Below are positions 6,308-14,361 of a stretch of 15,911 nucleotides of DNA, in pieces. A program made the position numbers and the translations under genes. The notes under the pieces were generated by a model, which was given only the letters and a program-made list of their open reading frames with translations, had not been told where the DNA came from and did no database searches. The stretch comes from CBFDBT01 sp965603115 (GTDB lineage Bacteria > Pseudomonadota > Alphaproteobacteria > Sphingomonadales > Kordiimonadaceae), in contig CBFDBT010000042.1 in the NCBI GenBank assembly GCA_965603115.1, positions 1 through 15,911 of the forward strand. Direction: 5' to 3'. Position 1 is the first letter of the stretch. The number at the start of each line of letters is the position of its first letter.

Positions 6308-7636
6308 TTAGGGTTTGCTATCGATCAGTTGTGCGACTTGAGGCTCGGGAAGTTTTCCAAGGCCTTTCAATAATGCAACGGCTTTTTCTAGCTGGATGTC
6401 TGGGAGGACTTCACCTTGCTTGACAAGAATAGTATCATCCACATCGGCACTATCGCTTTCATCAGACCTGTTGATAGCATCCTGATTATTTTCTATTGAA
6501 TGGTTTAAATCCGCTTCCCGACGACGATTAACTTTCTTTCCATCAGCGCGACCGAATTTTACCAGAATATCAGGCTCAATGCCGCGCCCCTGAATGGACC
6601 GCCCTGAAGGTGTGAAATATTTAGCAGTGGTCAGGCGGATAGCACGCTCACCTGTGCGCCCTAGGCGCATTTCGCTTTGAACAGTACCTTTGCCAAAAGT
6701 CTGATCTCCTAGGATAATCGCGCGGCGATGGTCTTGCAGAGCACCTGCAACAATTTCACTGGCAGATGCTGAGTAGCCATTCACAAGTACCACTATGGGC
6801 AGACCATCTAATAAATCGCCTTTTTTTGCGTAAGAGCGACTATTGTTATAAGCTTTGCGACCACGTGTGGAGACAATTTCACCATTCATGAGAAAGGCAT
6901 CTGATATACGGATAGCTTCTTGAAGCAGCCCTCCGGGATTGTTGCGAAGATCAAGAATTAGGCCCTCCATAGAATCACCCAGCTCTTTATTAAGGTCGTT
7001 TATAGCCTTTTCTACGCCTTCACCGCTGTTCATGTTAAAAGTTGTCACGCGGATATAGCCAATTGTATCGCTTTCCACTTTGCTGCGTACAGACTTAATC
7101 TTGATAATTGCGCGTACAATAGTAATTTCAAGAGGCTCATCTTCCCCCTCGCGCACAACAGTAAGGTCCACAGGGTCGCCAGCCGGTCCCCGCATTTTAG
7201 CTATAGCATCGTCAACAGAGCCACCCAAAACACCAACGCCATCAATATGGGTGATATAGTCACCGCCTTTGATGCCAGCGCGTTCTGCTGGTGTATCATC
7301 GATGGGGGAAACCACCTTGACTACACCACGGTCAGACATCACTTCCATACCAAGGCCGCCATAAGAGCCTTCGACCTGCACCCTGGAGCGTTCAAAAAAT
7401 TCTGGGTTCATATAGGTGGAATGGGGATCCAGAGACGTTAACATGCCTTGAATTGCGGCTTCAATCACCTCAGTATCATCAACTTCATCGACATATTCTT
7501 CCCGTACTTTTTGGAAGATGTTCATCAAGAGATCGAGCTGCTCATAAAGGTCAGAATCCGTTTTTTTCTTTTTGTCATCACCATAAAGACTGGTGCTGGC
7601 AAATATGATCAATAATCCTAAAATCAGTCCACGCAT
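6308..7636 (-). CDS. ctpA: Carboxyl-terminal processing protease, S41 family
   Basis: Periplasmic tail-specific serine protease that trims or degrades envelope proteins; homologues in other bacteria control peptidoglycan hydrolases and lipoproteins. The product has 442 residues. The N-terminus has a signal-like hydrophobic segment (3-18). A helical region with SLDPHSTYM (68-76) is followed by a PDZ domain (about 85-170, with GSYGGLGMEV and AERAGIKGGDYI). The S41 catalytic core follows, with GYIRVTTF, LILDLRNNPGGLL (226-238) and the catalytic dyad Ser291 (in SASASE) and Lys316 (in FGKG), 25 residues apart as in the family. A charged, probably disordered insert occupies about 362-405. The ATG has no strong ribosome-binding site. 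It follows envC by 43 bp, the common alphaproteobacterial arrangement. Confidence 0.96.
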   Translation of the reverse strand: MRGLILGLLIIFASTSLYGDDKKKKTDSDLYEQLDLLMNIFQKVREEYVDEVDDTEVIEAAIQGMLTSLDPHSTYMNPEFFERSRVQVEGSYGGLGMEVMSDRGVVKVVSPIDDTPAERAGIKGGDYITHIDGVGVLGGSVDDAIAKMRGPAGDPVDLTVVREGEDEPLEITIVRAIIKIKSVRSKVESDTIGYIRVTTFNMNSGEGVEKAINDLNKELGDSMEGLILDLRNNPGGLLQEAIRISDAFLMNGEIVSTRGRKAYNNSRSYAKKGDLLDGLPIVVLVNGYSASASEIVAGALQDHRRAIILGDQTFGKGTVQSEMRLGRTGERAIRLTTAKYFTPSGRSIQGRGIEPDILVKFGRADGKKVNRRREADLNHSIENNQDAINRSDESDSADVDDTILVKQGEVLPDIQLEKAVALLKGLGKLPEPQVAQLIDSKP

Positions 7637-7679
7637 GTCTAAAACTTTCTAAATCTTCTACCGTTCAAATTTGTCTTGG

Positions 7680-8849
7680 CTATTTCGATATCCAAGGTAA
7701 CGGATTGAATGCAACATTGTTATACCGGAGCTCAAGATATAATTCAGCGGCTTTTTTCTTCTCTTCAATTTTTTCCATCTCACCAATTGGTTCGCCAGCT
7801 AGTATCCACTCCCCGACCTCACCAAAGATCTTATCCATTCCGGCAAGAAGGCTATGATAACCATCCCCGTGAGAAATAATCAAGATTTGACCGTAATCTC
7901 TAAAGGGACCCGAGAATACCACTTCTCCATCGAAGGGTGCAATAACTTGTGCTTCAGACCGAGTTTTAACACGAATTCCTTTAGATTTTCCTACTCTAAG
8001 AGGGGAGCCAAAATATTTAGATATTTTGCCTTTAGCTGGCATGGTTAGCATGCCCTTAGCTAAGCTGAAACCCGTACTGATAGCGGCTTTGCCAGCCATC
8101 TCAGCTGCGCGCTTCATTTTGGCTGCCTTTTCAATCTTTGCTATAAGGTCCTTGAGGTCAGTCGCTTTTTGAATAAGTTTTGAGGCCGCTTTTGCTTGCT
8201 TGCTAGCTTCTTTGAGAGCGTAGCGAGCGGCTTGCTCTCTCGCTTTTTGTAATTTTTTAATATCTCGTTGCTGACGCGATAAAGTGACAAGAGTTGCGCG
8301 AAGTGATTCTCTATCCCGGCTCAATTCTTGTTTTACTTCAAGTAACGCGACAAGTTCATTTTTAAGCAGAGCAGCTTTATTCTCTATTTGAGGCAGAATG
8401 CTGCCGAGTAATTTAGCCGACCGTGCTGTGTCAACCGCTTCACCGGGTTTAAGCAGTGCAAGGGCTGGTGGCCTTTTGCTCAAGCGCTGTAATGTAGCAA
8501 GAAGGGTGGACATTTCCTGTCTACGCCGACTGAGACTTGAGATTGTGTTAGATTCAACCACTTCTAGTCGTTCGATGTTAATTTCTAACTGAGTGGCGCG
8601 AGCTTCAACAGACTGTATCGATTTACCAGCTTTGACGAGTTGCTTTTGTAGTTGTCTAACTTCGGCTTTTGAGTTTTCTGCACTTTTCCTGAAAGTCGTT
8701 TCACTGTCTTGCCGCTTTTTCAGTTCTTGCTCAATACGTTTAAGCTCTGTTTGGGCTTTATCTTTATCTTCATCTTGTTCTTGTGCGAATGCAGGGCCAC
8801 CAAAACATAGTATCGCCAGCAGCATGATCCTTGTCATCATGCCGTTCAA
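7680..8849 (-). CDS. envC: Murein hydrolase activator, EnvC-like (degenerate LytM/M23)
   Basis: Periplasmic coiled-coil protein that in relatives activates N-acetylmuramoyl-L-alanine amidases during cell separation. The product has 389 residues. There is a signal peptide (cleavage plausible after Ala22 in PAFA-QEQ). Two long Lys/Glu/Gln-rich coiled-coil regions (about 25-125 and 150-255) follow, then a C-terminal LytM domain (about 268-389) with GKISKYFGSPLRVGKSKGIRV, GPFRDYGQILIISHG and ELYLELR. The zinc-binding residues of active M23 peptidases (H-x-G-x-D and H-x-H) are missing: SKGIRV and LYLELR stand in their place. It should therefore be an activator rather than an enzyme, as in EnvC. 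The start is probably TTG at 8849, with AGAAGG 5 bases upstream; an ATG three codons later (8840) is the alternative. It follows gpmI by 37 bp, a pairing also seen in E. coli. Confidence 0.93.
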   Translation of the reverse strand: MNGMMTRIMLLAILCFGGPAFAQEQDEDKDKAQTELKRIEQELKKRQDSETTFRKSAENSKAEVRQLQKQLVKAGKSIQSVEARATQLEINIERLEVVESNTISSLSRRRQEMSTLLATLQRLSKRPPALALLKPGEAVDTARSAKLLGSILPQIENKAALLKNELVALLEVKQELSRDRESLRATLVTLSRQQRDIKKLQKAREQAARYALKEASKQAKAASKLIQKATDLKDLIAKIEKAAKMKRAAEMAGKAAISTGFSLAKGMLTMPAKGKISKYFGSPLRVGKSKGIRVKTRSEAQVIAPFDGEVVFSGPFRDYGQILIISHGDGYHSLLAGMDKIFGEVGEWILAGEPIGEMEKIEEKKKAAELYLELRYNNVAFNPLPWISK

Positions 8850-8886
8850 AGCTACCTTCTGCCCGAAGGGTTTATGGTGAGTATTA

Positions 8887-10428
8887 TTAACCAGAAACCT
8901 TATCCTTTTTTATCAAACTTATACCGGTCATCTCAGCGGGTTTAGGGATGTCTAATAATTCTAGCAAGGTTGGGGCGACATCAGCTAATGAGCCGTCCTC
9001 TAGTGTGAGGTTTTGCACATCCTCTGAAACACATATAATAGGCACGTCAAAATTTGTGTGGGCTGTGTGGGCAACGCCTGTTTGCTGGTTCGTCATCAGT
9101 TCTACATTGCCGTGGTCAGCGGTAACAAGCATGACGCCATGCGCGGCTTTCACAGCCTTTGAAATTTTCCCAATACAGCTATCTACACATTCAACCGCTT
9201 TTATGGCGGCCGATAAAATTCCAGTGTGGCCAACCATATCAGGATTAGCATAATTAACGATGATAGTTGCAAATTCGCCCGATTCAATAGCAGCGACAAG
9301 CTTATCGGTTACTTCAGGGGCTGACATTTCTGGCTGAAGGTCATAGGTCGCAACATTCGGGGATGGTACCAGTATGCGGTCTTCTCCTTCAAATACATCC
9401 TCTTTGCCACCATTAAAGAAAAAGGTGACATGAGCGTATTTTTCAGTTTCAGCAATGCGCAACTGTTTCAGACCGGCAGCAGAAATAACTTCCCCATAAC
9501 TATTGTGTATCTCAATGGATGGGAACATAACACCGACATGGGCATTAAGCGCTTGTGAATATTCACTCACTCCAAGAACGGCGGAAAGTTCAGCAGAATT
9601 ACCACATTCAAATTCTGCAAAATCTGGCTCGACAAAGGGAGTGATAATCTCACGCGCCCTGTCGGCTCTGAAATTTGCCATCAACAGCCCGTCACCATCT
9701 ACCATGCCCTTGTAGGCACCAAGGGTGGCAGGTTCAACAAATTCATCCGTAATATCTTGGTTATATGAGGCTTTGATAGCGGCTAGGGCATCTGTAGCAC
9801 TATTGGTGCCATTGCCGTGCATGATGGCATCATAGGCCTTTTTAATGCGGTCCCAGCGCTTGTCGCGATCCATAGCCCAGTAGCGCCCTGAGAGTGTGGC
9901 TATCTTGGCATTCGCGAGCCCAGCTATGTCGTCTTCTAATTTCTTTATATATGTGTCAGCACTTTTTGGTGGTGTATCGCGGCCATCCAAAAATCCGTGA
10001 ATTACAACGGGGACACCAGCCTCAGTACAGGTTTTGGCCAGCGCAGCAATATGGTCTTGATGACTATGAACACCGCCTGGTGAGACAAGTCCCATGATAT
10101 GGGCTGTGCCACTTGAGGCTTTGAGTGTTTGTATGTAAGCTGAAAGCTCATCGTTTTTTGCTAGTGAGCCGTTTTCGATGGCTTTATCGATGCGGGGCAA
10201 ATCTTGCAGAACGACACGACCGCCGCCTAGGTTGGTATGGCCAACTTCGCTATTGCCCATTTGCCCGTCTGGCAGACCGACGGCAAGGCCGCTAGTTTTT
10301 AGCCATGCGCGCGGGGCAGTTTCCCACAGGCTGTCGTAAATCGGGGTATTGGCTAATTTAATAGCATTATCAGTGCTATCTTCGCGGTATCCCCATCCAT
10401 CCAATATGCAGAGTACTACAGGTCTCAT
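8887..10428 (-). CDS. gpmI: 2,3-bisphosphoglycerate-independent phosphoglycerate mutase
   Basis: Interconverts 3- and 2-phosphoglycerate in glycolysis and gluconeogenesis through a phosphoserine intermediate, in the cytoplasm, using Mn ions. The product has 513 residues, normal for the family. The N-terminal metal Asp is in LCILDGWG (Asp10) and the nucleophile is Ser60 in MGNSEVGH. The phosphotransferase insert domain (about 75-300) has GLVSPGGVHSHQDH, HGFLDGRDTPPKSA, SGRYWAMDRD and NFRADRARE. The C-terminal metal ligands are in NYANPDMVGHTG, TADHGN and AHTAHTN. The ATG is preceded by AAGGA at 11 bases. It follows rlmH by 21 bp and precedes envC, so it is probably co-transcribed with envelope genes; a metabolic link is inference only. 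Confidence 0.98.
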   Translation of the reverse strand: MRPVVLCILDGWGYREDSTDNAIKLANTPIYDSLWETAPRAWLKTSGLAVGLPDGQMGNSEVGHTNLGGGRVVLQDLPRIDKAIENGSLAKNDELSAYIQTLKASSGTAHIMGLVSPGGVHSHQDHIAALAKTCTEAGVPVVIHGFLDGRDTPPKSADTYIKKLEDDIAGLANAKIATLSGRYWAMDRDKRWDRIKKAYDAIMHGNGTNSATDALAAIKASYNQDITDEFVEPATLGAYKGMVDGDGLLMANFRADRAREIITPFVEPDFAEFECGNSAELSAVLGVSEYSQALNAHVGVMFPSIEIHNSYGEVISAAGLKQLRIAETEKYAHVTFFFNGGKEDVFEGEDRILVPSPNVATYDLQPEMSAPEVTDKLVAAIESGEFATIIVNYANPDMVGHTGILSAAIKAVECVDSCIGKISKAVKAAHGVMLVTADHGNVELMTNQQTGVAHTAHTNFDVPIICVSEDVQNLTLEDGSLADVAPTLLELLDIPKPAEMTGISLIKKDKVSG

Positions 10429-10449
10429 TCTTAACGGCGTCCTTACTAA

Positions 10450-10911
10450 TTAGTCTCTATGGTATGGGTGCGAGTGTAATATTGACCAGACCCGATATAT
10501 TTGTTCCGAGAGCATAGCCCTCACTAGCATATGTGGCCATGTTAAAGAACCAAAAGCCAATAGTAAATCCGCTCTTTTGATAATGGTTTCACTCAGGCCG
10601 TCTGCACCACCAATGATGATTGCCAGATTACTTGACCCCATTACCTGCCAATTGTCTATTTTTTCAGCTAATTTTCTCGAGCTTAGATGTTTGCCGCGCT
10701 CATCAAGAACAATAACCGATGCTCCGGCAGGAATAGCGGATATGATTTTTTCAGCTTCCTGCTCTTTGCGTAATTCTGCCGTTCGCGCAGGTTTTTTAAT
10801 CTCAAATTCTTTCACACTCGCATCCCACGGCAAGCGACGCAGATAATCATCAATCATCTGCTGCTCAGGGCCACGACCGGCCTTGCCTAGGGCTATGATG
10901 GTAATGCGCAT
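10450..10911 (-). CDS. rlmH: 23S rRNA pseudouridine-1915 N3-methyltransferase
   Basis: SPOUT-family methyltransferase that modifies pseudouridine 1915 in helix 69 of 23S rRNA on assembled 70S ribosomes, using S-adenosylmethionine. The product has 153 residues, as expected. Family landmarks are MRITIIALGK at the start, IVLDERGKHLSS, the cofactor-binding IGGADGL (about 100-106), a WPHMLVRAMLSEQIYR segment (usually PHQLVR), and the terminal HSHPYHRD. It starts 5 bp after the rsfS stop codon with no visible ribosome-binding site, so translation probably depends on coupling to rsfS. The rsfS-rlmH pair is widely conserved. Confidence 0.97.
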   Translation of the reverse strand: MRITIIALGKAGRGPEQQMIDDYLRRLPWDASVKEFEIKKPARTAELRKEQEAEKIISAIPAGASVIVLDERGKHLSSRKLAEKIDNWQVMGSSNLAIIIGGADGLSETIIKRADLLLAFGSLTWPHMLVRAMLSEQIYRVWSILHSHPYHRD

Positions 10912-10916
10912 AGGGA

Positions 10917-11324
10917 TTAATTTAGGATATCAGTGCTGGCCTCAGCTTCAGATAGCCCTGTTTCCCACATTTTATCAAGATTATAAAAAGCTCTAACCTC
11001 GGGGCGGAAAATATGAACAATAACGCTGCCGGCATCCAAGAGAACCCAATCCGCTTGATTAAGGCCTTCGATGAGAGGAATGCCAAAATCATTCGCTTTA
11101 ACAGCTTTAGAGACATAGTCAGCTAGCGCCGCGACTTGGCGCGTTGAGGAGCCCGTTGCGATAACCATGGCATCAGCAACGCTGGATTTACCTTTAAGGT
11201 CGATCACATTAATCTCTTCAGCTTTATTACTGTCGAGAGTGTCTGTTATTAAGGATAGAAGATCAGTCCCAGAAGGGGGAGTGATGGTCGTGTCGGCGCT
11301 TGAGGGGCCATTTGAAGATTGCAA
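10917..11324 (-). CDS. rsfS: Ribosomal silencing factor RsfS
   Basis: Binds bL14 on the large ribosomal subunit and blocks subunit joining when nutrients are short. The product has 135 residues. The conserved domain runs from about residue 20: VIDLKGKSSVADAMVIATGSS.RQ, then EGLNQADWVLLDAGSVIVHIF and RAFYNLDKMW. The first 18 residues are a Ser/Thr/Pro-rich tail of low complexity. The only plausible start is TTG at 11324, because the reading frame is closed by the nadD stop codon two codons upstream and there is no ATG or GTG before the conserved domain. No clear ribosome-binding site is visible. It shares its frame with nadD (see findings). Confidence 0.93.
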   Translation of the reverse strand: MQSSNGPSSADTTITPPSGTDLLSLITDTLDSNKAEEINVIDLKGKSSVADAMVIATGSSTRQVAALADYVSKAVKANDFGIPLIEGLNQADWVLLDAGSVIVHIFRPEVRAFYNLDKMWETGLSEAEASTDILN

Positions 11325-11327
11325 GGT

Positions 11328-11954
11328 TTAAGTCTTTCTATCTGTTTTAGGCCAATCTAGGCCTTTTGTTTCGCGTATTGCCGAAGATGAAATCTGATCA
11401 CGTTTAGACGCAATAAAGGTCCATGCAGGGGCTTTAGCTTTATATATTTCAGCGGGCAGGACTTGGTTTTTCTTAAATTTCTGCGCAAACCCACTGTCTG
11501 TTATTGCACTAGAATACTCTGGACGGTCAAAAATCGCAATGGGCAGTGTGCAGGCAATTTCTTCCCAAGCATGCCACTCATTAAATTGTTGCATATTATC
11601 TGCCCCCATTAACCACACAAAGCGACTGTTAGGGAAAGCAGTTAGAAGTTTTATCACCGTATCGTATGTGCGCTTGGTGCCAAGTGTATGTTCTATGTCC
11701 GTGGCGACTATGTGCGGACTTTGCGCGATGCTCTCAGCACTTTTGAGGCGATCTTCAAGCTTTGCCATTTCGTCAGTGGACTTTAAAGGGTTTCCCGGAC
11801 TTACCATGAGCCATACACTATCAAGACCAAGGCCCTTTATGGCTTGTTCGGCAATATAGCGATGGGCTCTGTGAGCAGGATTAAAGCTGCCGCCCAGCAG
11901 GCCAATGGTTTGGCCGTCCCATGCAGGGTTTCCTATTTCTACTGCTTGCGTCAT
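11328..11954 (-). CDS. nadD: Nicotinate-nucleotide adenylyltransferase
   Basis: Transfers AMP from ATP to nicotinate mononucleotide to make nicotinate adenine dinucleotide, the common step of de novo and salvage NAD synthesis. The product has 208 residues. The nucleotidyltransferase signature GGSFNPAHRAH (21-31) contains the two His residues of the H-x-G/A-H motif. MGADN (116-120) and ISSSAIR (188-194, usual ISSTxIR) complete the active site. The ATG overlaps the proA TGA stop as ATGA (11951-11954), so the two are probably translationally coupled. The TAA stop is followed after one codon, in the same frame, by the rsfS start. Confidence 0.97.
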   Translation of the reverse strand: MTQAVEIGNPAWDGQTIGLLGGSFNPAHRAHRYIAEQAIKGLGLDSVWLMVSPGNPLKSTDEMAKLEDRLKSAESIAQSPHIVATDIEHTLGTKRTYDTVIKLLTAFPNSRFVWLMGADNMQQFNEWHAWEEIACTLPIAIFDRPEYSSAITDSGFAQKFKKNQVLPAEIYKAKAPAWTFIASKRDQISSSAIRETKGLDWPKTDRKT

Positions 11955-13216
11955 GGGCGGGTTTGTCCATTGCCGCGAACAATATATTTAAAACTGGTAA
12001 GCTGTTCTAGCCCCACAGGGCCGCGAGCATGAACACGGCCTGTTGCAATGCCAATTTCAGCCCCCATGCCAAATTCTCCGCCGTCAGCAAATTGGGTTGA
12101 GGCATTATGGAGCACGATGGCACTATCAACATGTGTCAGGAACTTTTCGGCAGTTTCGTTATTTTCAGTCACAATGCAATCCGTATGGTGTGAGCCATAA
12201 GTTGCGATATGGTCGAGCGCGGCATCAAGCGATGGCACAATTTTCACCGAGAGGATGGCGTCGAGATATTCTGTTGACCAATCCGTTTCAGTGACGGGCT
12301 TAACCGAGGCGTGATGAGCAAGCACGGCATCATCGCCGCGAACCTCACAGCCTAGTGTGATTAAACTGTCTATGATAGTTGGTAGCATATTTTGAGCATC
12401 ACTGTGGACAAGGAGAGTCTCGGCGGCACCACAAATACCAGTACGGCGCATTTTAGCATTGATGGTGATGTCCAAGGCTTTTGTCTGGTCCGCGTCTACG
12501 TCTATATAAACGTGGTTCAAGCCTTCTAGATGCGCAAAGACTGGTACCCGGGCATCCTTTTGCACGCGCTCGACAAGCGAGCGTCCACCGCGCGGTATTA
12601 GAATATCAATATACTCTGTCATGGTAAGCATTTCACCAACACAAGCCCTATCGCTTGTCGGCACCAACTGAATTGCAGTGTTTGGCAATCCAGCGGCCTC
12701 TAGGCCAGTTAGTAAGCAGGCATGAATAGCTTTTGACGAGTTCAGGCTTTCGCTGCCGCCGCGCAAAATCACTGCGTTACCAGCCTTTAAACAAAGCGCA
12801 CCAGCGTCAGCGGTTACGTTTGGACGACTTTCGTATATGACACCTATTACACCTAGTGGAGTGCGAACCCGGGATATATCAAGACCGTTTGGACGTTGCC
12901 ACTCAGTTATGGTCGCTCCAACAGGGTCGGGCAGGGCAGCGATAGCCTCCAAGCCTATTGCAATGGCTTCTATGCGCGCAGCATCAAGCTTTAATCTGTC
13001 GAGCATGGCTGGACTTAAATTTTTATCCTGTGCGGCAAGCATGTCGTTGGTGTTCGCCGCCAAGATGGTAGCAACCGATGCGCGAATGACTTTAGCGCTC
13101 TCATTTAAGGCTAGATTTTTCGCAGCAGTCGTTGCAAGAGCTAAGCTATTGGAGGCCATTTTAGCCTGCTTGCCTATCTCACACATTAAAGATTTTATAT
13201 CTGTCGCCGCAGTCAT
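11951..13216 (-). CDS. proA: Gamma-glutamyl phosphate reductase
   Basis: Second step of proline synthesis: NADPH-dependent reduction of gamma-glutamyl phosphate to glutamate 5-semialdehyde, in the cytoplasm. The product has 421 residues, typical for the family. Landmarks are RTPLGVIGVIYESRPNVTADAGALCLKAGNAVILRGG (118-154, shown in parts by its Pro-Leu-Gly, Glu-Ser-Arg-Pro-Asn and Arg-Gly-Gly elements), IPRGG (207-211), and the catalytic Cys262 in RRTGICGAAETLL. The C-terminus has FADGGEFGMGAEIGI and RGPVGLEQLTSFKY. It starts 14 bp after proB; no strong ribosome-binding site is visible in that gap. Confidence 0.98.
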   Translation of the reverse strand: MTAATDIKSLMCEIGKQAKMASNSLALATTAAKNLALNESAKVIRASVATILAANTNDMLAAQDKNLSPAMLDRLKLDAARIEAIAIGLEAIAALPDPVGATITEWQRPNGLDISRVRTPLGVIGVIYESRPNVTADAGALCLKAGNAVILRGGSESLNSSKAIHACLLTGLEAAGLPNTAIQLVPTSDRACVGEMLTMTEYIDILIPRGGRSLVERVQKDARVPVFAHLEGLNHVYIDVDADQTKALDITINAKMRRTGICGAAETLLVHSDAQNMLPTIIDSLITLGCEVRGDDAVLAHHASVKPVTETDWSTEYLDAILSVKIVPSLDAALDHIATYGSHHTDCIVTENNETAEKFLTHVDSAIVLHNASTQFADGGEFGMGAEIGIATGRVHARGPVGLEQLTSFKYIVRGNGQTRP

Positions 13217-13230
13217 GCTAGTTTCGCTTT

Positions 13231-14361
13231 TTAAAAAAGAATTAGGTCATCACGGTGGATTATAGCAGTGCGGGCCGCGTAGCCAAGAACTTGTTGCGCC
13301 TCACTGCTACGCTTTCCTGCCATGGCAATTGCTTCTTGTGAATCATAGCTCACCAAGCCTTGCCCAATAGCTTTGCCCTGACTGTTAATTATAGCCACTA
13401 GATCGCCGCGTTTGAATATGCCATCTGCGCTTGTCATCCCAGCAGGTAGGAGGCTGGCCCCCTTTTGCAGGGCTGCCATGGCGCCATCATCGATATGCAA
13501 ATATCCCTCTGGGGCCATTAGCCCTTGAATCCATTGTTTGCGTACTGCTAGAGGCGCCGATTTTGCCATAAAAAGAGTGCCGTACTCTGTGGCTCTATAA
13601 TTTGCAATAGCATGGTCTTGCAAGCCATTGGCGATAATCATCGAGCAACCCGATGCTGTTGCGATTTTGGCCGCCTCTACTTTTGTTATCATGCCACCTG
13701 AACCGGGAGCATCACTGGATGGCGGGCCTGCCATAGCCTCTATAGCTGGGGTTATTTCATCAACAGTTTCGATTAAAGTGGCTGTTTTGTCTGACTTTGG
13801 GTTAGCCGTGTAAAAGCCGTCAATGTCGCTCAAAATCATAAGCGCATCTGCGCCGCAAAGCTGGGCCACGCGCGCAGCAAGACGATCATTGTCGCCAAAG
13901 CGAATTTCATCGGTTGCGACAGTGTCATTTTCGTTAACGATTGGGACAGCCCCACGCTCTAAAAGAGCCTCAATGGTATTTCGGGCATTGAGGTAGCGCC
14001 CTCTGTCTTCAAGGTCGCTGAGCGTGAGTAATATCTGAGCCACGGGCACTTCGTGGTGTTCAAAAAGAGACTGATAAGCGTGTGCCAGTCTAATTTGACC
14101 CACCGCTGCTGCGGCTTGGGCATCTTCCAGCTCTGTTGGGCGCGTGGTAAAGCCAAGCGGGAACTGTCCCATAGCAATAGCACCTGATGATACGATAATG
14201 ACCTGCTGGCCTTGGTTGCGCAGTGCCATTATATCTTCAGCTAAGCTAGCAAGCCAATCATCTCTCAATTTCTTTGTTGTAGAGTCGCGCAGTAAGGCCG
14301 AGCCGATTTTAATAACCACTCGCTTACATTTGTCACTATTACAAAGAAGGGATCCACTCAT
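13231..14361 (-). CDS. proB: Glutamate 5-kinase
   Basis: First, usually proline-inhibited step of proline synthesis: ATP-dependent phosphorylation of glutamate. The product has 376 residues from the ATG chosen here. An amino-acid kinase domain (about 12-255) shows VVIKIGSALL, IIVSSGAIAMG (55-65), NENDTVATDEIRFGDNDRLAARVA (143-166 region) and LSDIDGFYTANP. A C-terminal PUA domain (about 275-372) ends with GYAARTAIIHRDDL. The frame also allows a GTG start four codons upstream (14373), but the ATG at 14361 overlaps the obgE stop as ATGA, the same coupling seen at proA/nadD, and is preferred. proA follows after 14 bp, so the pathway enzymes are made together. Confidence 0.96.
   Translation of the reverse strand: MSGSLLCNSDKCKRVVIKIGSALLRDSTTKKLRDDWLASLAEDIMALRNQGQQVIIVSSGAIAMGQFPLGFTTRPTELEDAQAAAAVGQIRLAHAYQSLFEHHEVPVAQILLTLSDLEDRGRYLNARNTIEALLERGAVPIVNENDTVATDEIRFGDNDRLAARVAQLCGADALMILSDIDGFYTANPKSDKTATLIETVDEITPAIEAMAGPPSSDAPGSGGMITKVEAAKIATASGCSMIIANGLQDHAIANYRATEYGTLFMAKSAPLAVRKQWIQGLMAPEGYLHIDDGAMAALQKGASLLPAGMTSADGIFKRGDLVAIINSQGKAIGQGLVSYDSQEAIAMAGKRSSEAQQVLGYAARTAIIHRDDLILF

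Noticed and set aside
7680..8849. envC considered as a broken peptidase because LytM zinc ligands are missing
   Set aside because: Missing zinc ligands are the normal state of EnvC-type activators, so this is not a defect.
11864..11892. H-x-A-H instead of H-x-G-H in NadD as a possible active-site lesion
   Set aside because: Ala at this position occurs in many functional NadD proteins; both His residues are present.
12837..13265. 142-codon open frame antisense to proA
   Set aside because: Shadow of the proA coding strand; proA is complete and conserved here.
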